This document shows, piece after piece, positions 1 through 28,274 of a stretch of 64,000 nucleotides of DNA (position 1 is the first letter of the stretch; every line of letters starts with the position of its first letter). The DNA lies in assembly GCF_021018895.1 (NCBI RefSeq), contig NC_079380.1, positions 10,668,236 to 10,732,235 of the forward strand, given 5' to 3'. The translations under genes and the position numbers were made by a program. The notes beneath the pieces were generated by a model, which made no database searches, was not told where the DNA came from, and saw only the letters and a list, made by a program, of their open reading frames with translations. Origin of the DNA: Seriola aureovittata. Taxonomy: Eukaryota > Chordata > Actinopteri > Carangiformes > Carangidae.

Positions 1-487
1 CCCCAGCTCCAGCATCATCCTCTCCACCAGCCACAGCAGCAGGTCCAGATTCAGCAACAGCCTCAGGCCAAGCCCCACCAACAGCTTCCACCACTGAACC
101 AGTCCCAAACTCAGCCCCAATCCCAGATCGCACCTCAGGCTCAACTCCATCCCCTTCCCCAGCCGCTTCCCCTGCCACATCCCCAGCTACCAGCTCTCCC
201 TCTGGTTCAAACTGTTTCTAAACCACCGGCCTATCCTCAACCCCCGCCCCTACCCCAGCTTCAATATCAGTTCCAGAGCCAGCAGCAGAGGGCAGTAGGG
301 CCTCTCGAAGCCATCCCCGAGAGAGAAATGGTCAGTGACGATCCCCCGGGATCCTGCTGACCCGCAGCCTGTGCCCACAGAGAATCCTACCCAAAGAGAG
401 ACAGAGAGAGCGAGAAAGAGATGGAGAAGGAAAGGGGTGTACAAGAAAAGCAGGAGGCCAATTATGAGAGGGAGATGGAACAGGTAA
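1..487 (+). CDS. Partial 3' end of an unrecognised Pro/Gln-rich protein, frame broken
   Basis: The window opens inside an open frame (frame 1) rich in Pro, Gln and Leu (for example QQQPQAKPHQQLPPLNQSQ). It has a coding look and no start codon is needed, since the gene enters from the left. Frame 1 hits TGA at 358-360. Two continuations are possible. Frame 1 stays open after that TGA to a TGA at 553-555, giving an acidic/basic, coiled-coil-like tail ending RSETQV. Alternatively, a one-base slip at the C5 run at 342-346 moves into frame 2, which reads DPADPQPVPTENPTQRETER and on to a TAA at 485-487. The second reading looks more protein-like. I do not recognise the family and infer no function. 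It could be a real C terminus with a sequence error, a pseudogene, or a non-coding low-complexity stretch. Confidence 0.4.
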
Positions 488-1426
488 TGGAAAGGGTTAA
501 AGAGATGATGATGGCGAGGAAGACTCGCCGTGTTAGAAGTGAGACACAAGTCTGATAAGAGGAGGGCTTAAGGAGAAAAGAAGGAGAGACCTCACACACT
601 TCAATCACACATTTCTAAACATGATGGAAAACTGGAAAGACAATGTTTATTTTTCTCTTCCATCTGAGTCAGAAAGTTCTGGTCTCTTCTGTCTTCTCTC
701 TTGTGAAAAACAAAAGGGTAACAGCTGGTTTCTGCATAGGAATACATTCAGTAGTTGGATCAGTTGGTTGGACAACGCTGTCTCTCTCTGGGCAGTGCTA
801 GTTACATGCCCCTCCACTATGTACTCTAGCTCTGTGGGTACAGGCTTTACCTCACATTGGCGTTTTGATGCCACAGATTTGCCTTTTCGTTTCTAGAGAC
901 TCCTCGGCATGTCTTTGAGCTTTTGTTTCTTTCTTCATGCTCACGCTCATCCTCCTCCTCCATCTTAGACATAAAGCTGAGAGCCATCCCTCACTCCTTT
1001 CAACGAGGAGGATGCCATTTTCATTTTTTAAGTGCACAAAGTAGAGCAGCTTGTCTAGGCTGAGCTCTGTGGGAGTCACAGATGACCGTTTCAGCACAAA
1101 CCAGGGAGCTGTAGAGCTAAAATAGAAAAAAAAACTAACTGCAGCTGTTGATCTGCGCAGTCACACCGATGCTCCACTCGCATCCCTTGCTGGTGTCAAC
1201 CTCCCATCAAGCCCCACACATCTCCAGTGTTGTTCCTTAGGATTTAAGTTCTCCAGCATTCCCGGCCTTTCCCCACAGGGTCTCCTTGTCTCCTCCCCAG
1301 GGGCTGTGTGTGTGTGACGTTCTGTGAGTTGGTGTTTTGGTCCCCCAGGGTGGAAACTAGCCCACATCCTCGAGTGGCGGAGCTCACCAGCCAATCACAA
1401 CTGGAATATCTGACCCAGCCTGTTAG

Positions 1427-1439
1427 AGGTCAAAGGTCA
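1427..1439 (+). promoter_or_regulatory. Perfect DR1 nuclear-receptor element
   Basis: AGGTCA at 1427-1432, a one-base spacer A, then AGGTCA at 1434-1439. This is the ideal direct-repeat-1 site bound by RXR heterodimers, HNF4 and COUP-TF proteins. It lies about 1.5 kb upstream of the hcrt start codon. Whether it acts on hcrt or on the left-edge gene is unknown. Confidence 0.45.
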
Positions 1440-1669
1440 ACAGGAACATGGTACTGCTGTCAATAACAACACAAAATAAAGTAAATATAGATGTAAACTG
1501 TATGTAAAATGTATGAAGGGAAAATATATTGCTATAATAATTCTTGCAGAAACAGACATTAATGATTGATATTATAATAATTGTTGTTAGTTCTATTGAT
1601 ATTCTGATTCTTTTTTTAACATTACTTCCACATATACAGTGATTTGACACCTGTTGTTCTGTGGTGCAG

Positions 1670-1768
1670 ATCAGGACAACCAGTGCATGTGGGACTGGAA
1701 CGAGGGATTACGGGTTAGCGCCACAACACCAGGGTCAAACAATAACCTGACATGTGTTTCACTGCGAA
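1670..1768 (+). other. Orphan exon-like block, phase 1-1
   Basis: A 99-base block is bounded by an acceptor (gtggtgcag) and a strong donor (gtgagtg). Read in phase 1 it gives an open segment with two Cys and an N-glycosylation site (NNLT), starting DQDNQCMWDWNEGLRV. A 99-base phase 1-1 exon is typical of extracellular modules, but no flanking exons could be assigned. It could also be a last exon of the left-edge gene (donor at 484): in frame 1 that splice would end at a TGA near 1751. I cannot place it in a family, and it may be chance. Confidence 0.22.
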
Positions 1769-2801
1769 GTGAGTGTGGATTCTGTAAGAGCTCCTTTAAA
1801 TGGCCCATTAAAACTGGCTTCGTTGTTTATCCCGCTTCCTCTCGTTCATTGCTCTGTGCTGACTTTCAAAGGGGGATACATTTAAGGGGATGTTAAATAA
1901 GCCAGTTGACTTGAATTTGAGCATTGTATCAATCAGTTGCATGGACTGATATTTGCTGAAAAGGTTTTAGCTGCGCAGGCCAAGAGAATGACTCTTTTGA
2001 TTGCTTTCAACCAGACGTCACCAGCTCTTCAGAGCAATTTGAAAGCAACTTTCACAGTGAATGTAAAGCAATCAATAAATACAGCTTTTGGAAAGCTTCA
2101 TTGATTGCTTTTGATGCACTGTCATGCACTGTTAACTCTCTTGATATAATGTTATATAATTTTTTTGTATCAATAAACAAGAAGTAGGCCATTTATTTTA
2201 CCATGAATTAGTTTGTCTATTTAAAGCAGTGCTTCCTGTTGTCCATAAGATGGCAACATACGTTAAGCTGTCCAATGTGGCTGTGAGGATGGATTTCTGA
2301 AAATCAATAATTGCTTTCAAGTGATTTGTGTTATCCTGTTATGTTTACTTATGAGAGTGTGGGTATTTTCTAGGAGCAGGGTTGCAGCAGAGAGTTACTG
2401 GGATAATAATAGGGGCCTTTTCAATACTGATTAAAGTTTTGGGGTCCCTGGGCCGATATAGTCATCAGCACTACTGACTTTGTTTGCGAGCAAGAAAGTG
2501 CAAAAAACTGTTCTTGATGTGTGAGGATGTCGCCTTTTGTATGAGAAAATAAAGCCCTAGAACCTCATTAGCATGGCTTTTGAATGAGCACATAATTAGA
2601 AATGAGAAAGGGCATCAAGGCTTTTTCTATATTTGTCTGCTATTTTACAACTCACTGGAACATTAGCTAATTGACTTGTGTCCCTCACCACTCATTGAAA
2701 TGGTATGTCTTAATAAACCTTTGGCATGCAGCCACAAAGACATACCTGTTGTTCAGCAGAGGTCCAGAGAAGTGCCTTGGAGATGATCTGCCACAGGAGA
2801 C

Positions 2802-2913
2802 TAATTAATGGCAGAGACAACAGAGTTAGTGGGTTTCGTGCCGGTGTTTGTGTTTGGCCTGAATGACGTCCACGCAGGGTTGACGGTGTGGACAACACAG
2901 AACAATATAAAAG
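2802..2913 (+). promoter_or_regulatory. hcrt: hcrt proximal promoter: TAATTA, CRE-like, TATA
   Basis: TATAAAAG lies at 2906-2913, 61 bases before the first hcrt ATG, predicting a short 5' UTR of about 35-40 bases. A CRE-like TGACGTCC is at 2864-2871, about 35 bases upstream of the TATA box. A homeodomain site TAATTAAT is at 2802-2809. LIM-homeodomain factors such as Lhx9 are known regulators of hypocretin neurons; assigning this site to Lhx9 is inference. Confidence 0.6.
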
Positions 2914-2973
2914 ACACTTGTTCATCCCCTGGGGAGACAAGATCAGATGACTCCTCTTAACACAAACCAGAAG

Positions 2974-5037
2974 ATGATGTGGTTCCCCACCAACTTCCAG
3001 AAAGCTGCTGGGATAGAGGTGTCTAATAGGGTAAGGCAGCTGAAATTTGATTGAATTTGATTTTCTTTTATTCTTTCATGGTTTTTAAAGTTGCGTAAGA
3101 GTTGTTCCTCATTTTTGCATGTTTGTTGCCATTTCTTCCCACTTTGATACAAAATAGTAGAATAGAAATAGAATTCTTTACATGTTTATGTCCTTTTTGG
3201 CCTCATTAAAACATTATGAATATTAACAGTCGAACAGTTTACGCCTGAGAGTGTTTCACCATGTCACTAAGATCTCAAGTCGACCACAGTACTTGGGATG
3301 CATTTACGCACAACTGTAGGATGGCCTTTTTCTAAAAACCTGTTGTGGCGTTCTCTGTTCAGAGAATCAATATGGTTCATAACTGGGGAATTTTATTTTA
3401 TTTCATTTAATTTTTTTTTTTTTTATTGTTCAAACAATAGCAAGGTGATACAACAGAAAGACCTACAGTTAGAACTATTTTCTAATATTGTGTGGTGTGC
3501 AGCATATAAAGCGATTCTAGCTAGTCTAATCCCAGGACAAAATTATATGGGTTTATGGATATTTTTATCCCAAATACTTTCTTAATCCCACTTTGGACTG
3601 ACAACCAAAAACATAAAAACAATTTTGTGCCCGACCTCATAAGATGACTGTATGTACCACAGCTATTTTTTAAATTTCAGACATAATGAAGATTGCATTG
3701 GGTCAAATTGACATTGAATAGCTGGGGTGACATGTAGTCTGTGAATAATCTAATCAATAAAATATTTTGCCACATCTCAACATCCAGGTGGGACCCAAAT
3801 GTCTGAATAGGTGCGTATTGATTAATTCATCAGAGTATTGATTCATTATCCCCAAACACCTACGAACCTGATTCCAGGTTTTGAGAGTATTTTCTAAAAC
3901 TGGGGCATTTTAAATAGTTGAAACACTTTCTGAGTCAGTCATATGGTCATGTCTTTCCAAAGTATTATTATTTACCTTGGTGGTTCTGATTTGTATTTTC
4001 TATGTGTTGTATCATTGTCAATGTCTAAGAACAAGGGTTGCAAATTAGCGTGGGCTGTATGTCTGTTCCTACAAAAAATCTATAAAAAAAAAAGTTTCTG
4101 CAGGATGTAGGACTACACCTTTATAATCACCAAAGGTTGCACATTTTCTCTTTACAAAATAAAATTGCATTCTGGTAGTTTGGCAATGATTTTGTTTATT
4201 TAATATCAGTTTCTGTAACTTTATGTCATAACACTATAGATTAAGGTTTTATTGGGTGCATACAGAATAAATGTCAGAATCATATTATTGTATATTCAAT
4301 ATTTCAATTCCATTATGTGCAGATTAAAGGTTGAGGACAGTAAGCTGCCATTATCCCAATCGTTGGTGATGATAATACTCTATGTATCCTTGACTACAGG
4401 TTAGAGTTTAATCAATTAGAATAAATGTCATTTGGTGATTTATATTCATTTTACACTGATGAGAGTTTGTCTGTCTGGTTTTGATTCTTTTCTTTCAAGC
4501 AATCAACAACTACGCACTTCAAATATCACCAAATGACTCAATGAAGACATATGAAGAAGTCAGAATCAAAAATGTGATTTGTGTTTCTGTTAAGTCTGCC
4601 AAAACTACAGATTGAGTTCTGGTCATTGCATCAGTTCATATGGGTGTAACCTCATCTCTTTCACCCAGCAGAAAGTCCTGGTGCTGGTCTTGATGCTGCT
4701 GCTGTCTCACCTGACCTGTGATGCTCACAGCATGTCTGAGTGCTGCAGGCAACCATCTCGCTCCTGTCGCCTCTATGTCTTGCTGTGTCGCCCTGGCAGC
4801 AAGGCCTTGGGTGTACCCCTCACAGGAGATGCCGCCGCCGGCATTCTCACTCTTGGTAAACGGAAAGAAGATGAGCATCGCTTGCACAGCCGACTCTACC
4901 AGCTCCTGCAAGGCTCCAGGAACCAGGCAGCAGGGATCCTGACGATGGGGAAGAGGACTGAGGAGAGAGGTGGAGAGCAGTACATGGACTGGATGGCTCA
5001 ATCGGGATCTACCATCACAACACCCCTTCCTCTCTGA
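2974..5037 (+). CDS. hcrt: Hypocretin/orexin neuropeptide precursor
   Basis: Prepro-orexin, the secreted precursor of hypothalamic orexin-A and orexin-B, which act on HCRTR-type GPCRs in arousal and feeding. CDS exons are 2974-3030 (donor gtaagg) and 4672-5037 (acceptor cccagcag), phase 0, giving 140 residues; human is 131. An unusual polar 19-residue exon-1 stretch (MMWFPTNFQ...) precedes the hydrophobic signal core at residues 20-35. Orexin-A follows, with four Cys (43, 44, 51, 58), ending AAGILTLGKR (74-83). Orexin-B is residues 84-111, ending NQAAGILTM before GKR (112-114). Both GKR motifs predict C-terminal amidation and dibasic cleavage. The Cys spacing and long orexin-A follow the fish pattern, unlike mammals. 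The single 1641-base intron shows no gene. The first of two tandem ATGs is chosen. kcnh4 follows 2.0 kb downstream, as in mammals. Confidence 0.95.
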
Positions 5038-5263
5038 AGGCATACTTATACCTCACAGTATAAGAATACTGGGACTCTGTTAAAATGTAGGTAGAAAAAT
5101 TGCACAAATTTTGTGAGTGGTATCATATAAAATGTATATTTTCTGCTCATGTGGAAACATTTTTGTGCCTTTTTTTTTTAAACTGCCTTTTGGAATGTGA
5201 TGTGATTTGCATTTGACTGTCAGAGAACTTTAGGGAGATGTGTAATGTTGTACATATATGTGT

Positions 5264-5276
5264 AATAAAAAATAAA
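5264..5276 (+). terminator. hcrt: hcrt poly(A) signals
   Basis: Two AATAAA hexamers (5264-5269 and 5271-5276) lie about 230 bases after the hcrt stop codon, giving a short 3' UTR as expected for this gene. Confidence 0.7.
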
Positions 5277-5280
5277 GCTG

Positions 5281-22579
<17,299 letters not shown>

Positions 22580-23374
22580 TGACATGCAGTATCTTGTTGT
22601 GTTACTGTCTGAATATGATGACTTTATTGTACCTTTTAGTGTAAAGGATTGTGTCTCTAGCATTGAATTTGTGCATTTTTTTGTATCAGGTACACCACAA
22701 GACATTATTACAAGATTGATTTACTGTTGATATTCACCTCAAATCACATAAATTATAGCAGCAACGTGCACATAGACTTGACATTCAAGCTACAAGCTAT
22801 GGGTATGCAGCGCAACTCAGTTGTGACAGGTGGTTACCTGACTACCCTGTAGATCTTCTCCGCTTACATCTTGATTCAAAATGAGAAACAACTGGACCTG
22901 CTCAGCATTTTTATACCTATACCACAGAACACAACTGGATGTTAACTGAAAAAGTAAAATTTGTGTACCTATTTTTTAGGGAACCTTATGAATGATATAA
23001 AAAGAACCCCTGTAACATGTAATAGAGTGATTGATTCACACTTATTTCACAGTTTTGTCTATATTTAATAGCCTACAGTAAAATATGTTGTGCAAAGTAA
23101 AATATGTGTTTAATAATTCATAATATAAGTCAATAAGACAACCAAGGGTTTACTCAATGTTACATGGTATATATATATATATATACGCACACACAATTGT
23201 GATTATGATTATTGCAGTTCCTAATTGTGACCAGTAGAGGACAGCAAGCACACATGATTCAAATTAGACTCTGGTAAGTCTTCATCTCTAACTAGTGTCC
23301 AGGAAGGCACAATATGGTACAGACAATTCATGTACCTCACTTTCAGTGAATATGAACTAAAGGCTCAGATAGTA

Positions 23375-23612
23375 CAGGCTCAAATTAGGGTCAAAAAGAT
23401 TTTCAGTGTGTAAAGTGATACAGATAATTCCAAAAGAAAATCAACCTTTGTAACCTTTAAAATGCAATATTCAAATTTGTGAATGTGTAGAAGACAGTTC
23501 TGACTCTTTGCTCTTGCTCTTCCATCTCGCTCCAGATGACTACACTGATACAGGCTCAAATTTGGGTCAAAATGATTTTCAGTTTGTAAAGTGATAAATA
23601 ATCCCAAAGTAA
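23375..23612. repeat. Pair of diverged direct repeats
   Basis: The block beginning CAGGCTCAAATTAGGGTCAA (about 23375-23437) recurs as CAGGCTCAAATTTGGGTCAA (about 23550-23612), including the TTTTCAGT.TGTAAAGTGATA section. The offset is about 175 bases and the copies differ by a few substitutions and small gaps. Confidence 0.7.
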
Positions 23613-23824
23613 GGCATACATCAACATCAAAAGTAAACTATGGAATTATAGAGAGACTCCTTGGTAAAATTACAATAATATATGCTGATTATTGTGAAGA
23701 TAATTACCTTGTTCATGGGTCTCAAACACTTTAAAACATCTAAAAGCAATCTAATCAAATGGGGGTCTGTGGCCTCTTTGTGTCACTTGGGGTTCTTAAA
23801 GTGAAAAAGTTTGAGAACATACAA

Positions 23825-23905
23825 CAAAACTCCACTGCTGGAATCAAACCATGGATGTTGCGGTTATGAGACATGTTAGCCCCCAAAGCACACCGTTAAT
23901 TTTTA
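23825..23905 (-). mobile_element. Possible tRNA-derived SINE fragment
   Basis: On the minus strand GGTTTGATTCC resembles a pol III B box, preceded by GGGGCTAACATGTCTC, a loose A-box-like stretch. The tRNA-like order suggests a SINE head, but it is degenerate and short. Confidence 0.3.
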
Positions 23906-24006
23906 TTTCAAATATTTACACCACTTAATTATGTCAGTGTCAGTTGTCACTCTGCTGCTGTTCAGATGTCACGGAAAAGTGAAAAACAAACAAGTTTGTA
24001 AATAAA

Positions 24007-27000
24007 AACCTGAAAACAACATGTAGTCGACTCTTTCTTTCATAAGTTTCTTTTTCATTCACTAAGTGGACTACTAAACTGATGTTTGCTCCATTATGTT
24101 AAAACCTGCGTTTACGCAATTATGTTAACATACCACAGTGTGACTCTAGCAATAATAACATGGAGGATTAGCAAAGAGAGTATTTTTTTTCCTTTTTATT
24201 TCAAAATGTGCAAAATCGGCTGCGGCCGAAAAGTCTTTTTTTTTGTTTAGGAATGTTCCTAACTGAGTGAAATGACCTGGATGTAATTCAGTGTCAGTGT
24301 GATGGCCCCAGGGCCTGGGTGTGTGTTGTGTTGTTGCTGTGTTGTGTTTTGTGTTCTTGGAAGTTTCTGGATGAGTTGAACTGGAGGTCATCAACAAAGT
24401 GGAGGAAGCCGGCCATTGTCCTCAACCTAGATTATATAAATCCTCCCCATCCTGGCACCACATCATCTTCTGTTGGAGTTCTGATTTTGCCATTTTTGTT
24501 ATCTTTGTTAAAACACTAATTTCTGTTGCAAAAAATTCCCTTATTTGCTATGGTCTCAGAGCCGGGCCATAACATGAGCCATGTTAAGAGCTGGTCGAAT
24601 TCTCTGAATGATAAGACAGGAAGCACTGTGGCTCCTTTCCTTATCTTCTTTACCACAGGAAACACTGGACCTTCCTTTACAAAAGGGAAATAGAAATACT
24701 GACCCACAATTCCTTGCCTCAACAACATCTAGAGCGACTTAACAGTTCACCATGGCAGACTCATGTAAATGTAGATGTTTGTGACACAATCCTTATGGAA
24801 ATACTTGTATGATCGACCGCACCCCAAATCCATAAATATAGATTTCTTCTCTTTCAAATCTGTCCAGTTAGGAGTCATCATGAAGAACAAGCATATTGAA
24901 TCTCATCATAATAACAAAATACTATAACTTACATATAAATGTTCCACTAATTCCCCTCCCATTGTGGAATGCACTAAAAATGAATTTTCTCTACTTAACA
25001 ATTGTATAGAAATGTCAAATGCGCCTATGCCAGGAAACTAAACTCGATATAATTATGTCTCAATATAATTTCTGATCCCTTGCTCAGTTGCATTTCTATT
25101 TAATTATTATTTTAACAGCTCACCTTTCTCTATTTGTATCTTATTTCAACATGTCAATCCTGTTTGTTTTTGTGGTTAGGATAGGGGAGTTTATCGTTCA
25201 AGTGTTATGAATAAAGTTAGTTTGAAAGATAGAAAAAAAAGCTTAGTGGAAGTGCAGTCGGATTCTCTCTGCACCGCGGTTTTCTTTTCGTAAGTCCTTT
25301 GCATCTTTCCTTGAGCTCATGACGTTTTCCATCGCGGTCAAGGAAAAGTAGTTAGAAAAGGAGATTATTTTGACTTTTTGACTGCAGCCTAGAAAGCGGT
25401 TGCTTGGTGCCACAGGCTGCCAGTGCCCTCACCTTTAACTTCTGCTTTCAGTATGGTGGTCTGCTGGAGGCATACAAACTCAACCACATACATATATACA
25501 CACTCAAGCGCAAACATAAATACATTCTGACACACTCATATACCCTCATACTCAAACGAGTTAGTCTTGCATGTATCTATACTATATATAATATAGGCTA
25601 TATGTATGCATGTATGTACGTGCATGTATGTATAGGAAATGAATGTATATATATGTATACAGTTGTGCTCATAAGTTTAACAACAGAAACTACCCAAATG
25701 ACCCTGATCAAAAGTTTACATACCCTGGAGATTTTGGCCTGATAACATGCACACAAGTTGACACAAACAGGTTTGAATGGCTACTTAAGGTAACCATCCT
25801 CATCTGTGATCTGTTTGCTTGTAATCAGTGTGTGTGTATAAAAGGTCAGTGAGTTTCTGGGCTCCTGACAGACCCTTTCGTCCAGTGCTGCACTGACGTT
25901 TCTGGATTCTGAGTCATGGGGAAAGCAAAAGACTTGTCAAAGGATCTGCAGGAAAAGGTAGTTGAACTGGAAAAGGATATAAAAAGATATCCAAGGACTT
26001 CAGAATGCCAATCAGCAGTGTTCAAACTCTAATTAAGAAGTGGAAAATGGGATTCTGTTGAAACCACAAAAGTCAAGCTGTCATTGATGATAAAGGGGGC
26101 AATACACGGTATTAAGAACTGGGGTATGTAAACTTTTGATCAGGGTCATTTGGGTAGTTTCTGTTGTCATTATGATTTAAAAAGAGCAAACACAGTTGTT
26201 TGATAATAAATGGCTTCACCCAACCACTAACCATGAGTGAAAGAAAAGTTTTTGTGTTATCATTCATATTCTCTGAAAAATGGCCAAGAAATCAGAAATT
26301 CTGCCAGGGTATGTAAACTTATGAGCACAACTGTATGCATGACGGTATATATACATGTGCAAGTGAGGTATTCAATATTGGATACAACTCAGTCAACTTC
26401 TGTGAAACCACAAAAAAGGAGTGGTCTGTGAAAAGTCACACTTCCACCTCATCACGGACGGGCCTTCGACTGGTGTTTACCTCCGTCAGTAGCAGATAGG
26501 ATAACCACTGCAGTACCACAGATAGCCTACTCAGGCACAATGGTATTTGGGTGTGACCATCACCACTCACAGCAGTTCATGCACATTTCTTGTAAGAGCC
26601 AGATCGCAATAGTGTCACACGCAGCAGAAAAGCCATTGCAGCACATTCTGCGGGGTGAAAGGAAAGTAATCTGTGTTTGATAATGCATGAAAAGTAAAAC
26701 TAACGCCTAGCGTCATACTGACGTTATACTGAAGCTTCTGCTTTTGAATTTGCTGCAGACATATGAATTTGAACTACAGTTTTGATTCACGTCCTTCATG
26801 TATTTTACTTCTACTTCACCACATTTGAGAGGCAAATATATTTCCTACTCCTTTACAAATTTTACAAATAAAAACAGATTTTTACATGTGAAAAATATCA
26901 ACTTACAAAATATGATGGCTCATTATGGAATAAAGTAGCACACAGTATATAAAATCAGCTTCTCCTCAGTCGCATTATTGTATCAATATTAATATTGCAA

Positions 27001-27540
27001 TATCATATAATACAAAATTCTGAAAGTGACAGTCCTGCCCAGTGAGTACTTCTGCTTTTGATACTTTTTGGTGATAATGCTTTTATTTCCGTTAGAATTT
27101 TGAATAGAGTAATTGCAACACAGAATGTATGAATTATGAATACTACTACTTCAACCACTGCTTTAGTCAGATAAAGCTCTGTAAATGTGATAAAAGGCTG
27201 TGGCAGGAGAGCAGGTTGATGGCAGAGGGAGTAGACATCCTGGGACTCCTGCAATGAGCACCCAGATAAACAAGTACTGGGAGGCGGTGCCATTTGGGTG
27301 GTTTGTAATTAGTGTGTCCTTCTTTAGAGATCCTGGGACAGAATTCCAGGAGAAGAGTAGGTTGTCTAGCTATTGACTAAACTTTGATGTTACTCAGTTT
27401 TTTCCTTTTTTTTTCTTAAAATTAATTTGTGACCCCAATTTCTCTGCCTGCAGCTTCGCTTAAACATTTACAGAACACCACAGACGACTTTTTATTTTTA
27501 TGTAACTGTGAATGATCTATGAACATGTGATTTTTAAAAT
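24007..27540. other. kcnh4-angptl6 intergenic region
   Basis: AT-rich DNA with no convincing gene on either strand. The only clear structure is the Tc1-like element at 25660-26333. Confidence 0.55.
25660..26333 (+). mobile_element. Deleted non-autonomous Tc1-like element
   Basis: Ends CAGTTGTGCTCATAAGTTTA (25660-25679) and its exact reverse complement (26314-26333) are flanked by TA on both sides, the Tc1/mariner target duplication. A second, perfect 45-bp inverted repeat pairs 25681-25725 with 26122-26166. On the right the two repeat blocks are 147 bases apart but on the left they nearly touch, so the left terminal repeat has lost about that much. A remnant of a Tc1 transposase N terminus begins at 25916 (MGKAKDLSKDLQEKVVELEK) and soon stops, so the element cannot encode a transposase. 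Confidence 0.9.
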
Positions 27541-27634
27541 GCGTTAGCATTGACTTTACATCTGTGGGTCCTGGAGGCTGCCGCTACACTTTGGAACAGA
27601 GCAAAGACGTTCAAAACACCTTCCAGCTGCCACA
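27541..27634 (+). other. angptl6: Candidate 5' non-coding exon of angptl6
   Basis: GC-richer sequence ending in a consensus donor (CCACA|gtaagt, intron from 27635). The next acceptor on the strand (ctcctccactaccag, to 28248) opens the exon that carries the angptl6 start codon. The 5' end is not visible; the call rests on the donor and position only. Confidence 0.35.
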
Positions 27635-28274
27635 GTAAGTAGTGAATGGTCTTTTTCAAAAATCTCTACTTTTAGGTAGAGTTAAATGTACTTGCACTGG
27701 TTATGGCATCCAAGTTAAATCATTATAATACATTTTGTTAATTATTCCTTTTCCTGCAAATAGTAACAGAGCAATTCTGGTTTGTTAAAAAAAATTTGAT
27801 GTGGATTTCTACTGTTGGTCTGGTTTTTCAGTGAGAAAGTTATACAGGAGATTTTTGTGTAAAATGTCAATATTGACTTATTTAGGTTAATACATTTATG
27901 GTGTTGACCATGGTTGTTGTGGTAGGATGTGGCGCTGGCCCGTCTGTTGACTGTGAGATAGAGATGTGTTGATTCTGGCTGGTTTGTGTTGACTGTTGTC
28001 CCATCAGTGTTGACCTGCTAATAAATTCCAGCCAGGGGGGACTGTGTGTACTTTCAATTTGCAAGGAAACATCTGGCAAACAGTCAAAACCCACAACACA
28101 CTTTTCCTTGAATACAAAGTGTATGTCTTTGTGTCAACATGTCAGAAATGCTTCTGAATTATTACTTTTAAGTCCAGGATTATCAGGTGATATATACATG
28201 TTTTTGTTGCTGTGGTAATTCTAATTATGTCCTCTCCTCCACTACCAGCGTGTCCTCAGAAGTAGAACAAATTC

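Larger units (their letters stand above)
556..2801. other. Intergenic region upstream of hcrt
   Basis: No convincing complete gene is seen on either strand. The stretch contains a CCAAT motif near 1391, a perfect DR1 nuclear-receptor motif (1427-1439), one exon-like block (1670-1768), and a cluster of five GATTGCTTT-like motifs or their complements between about 1997 and 2320. These are listed separately. Confidence 0.5.
22580..24006 (+). other. kcnh4: Likely kcnh4 3' UTR and flank
   Basis: No other gene is seen after the stop codon. The first clear AATAAA found on reading is at 24001-24006, which would give a 3' UTR of about 1.4 kb. The stretch holds a (TA)n tract near 23168-23185, a pair of diverged direct repeats and a SINE-like fragment. 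Confidence 0.45.

Noticed and set aside
250..549. 99-codon minus-strand open frame
   Set aside because: It overlaps the Pro/Gln-rich + strand reading and is low-complexity Leu/Phe-rich, as expected for its complement.
4636..5043. 135-codon minus-strand open frame over hcrt
   Set aside because: Antisense shadow of hcrt exon 2; no similarity to a known family.
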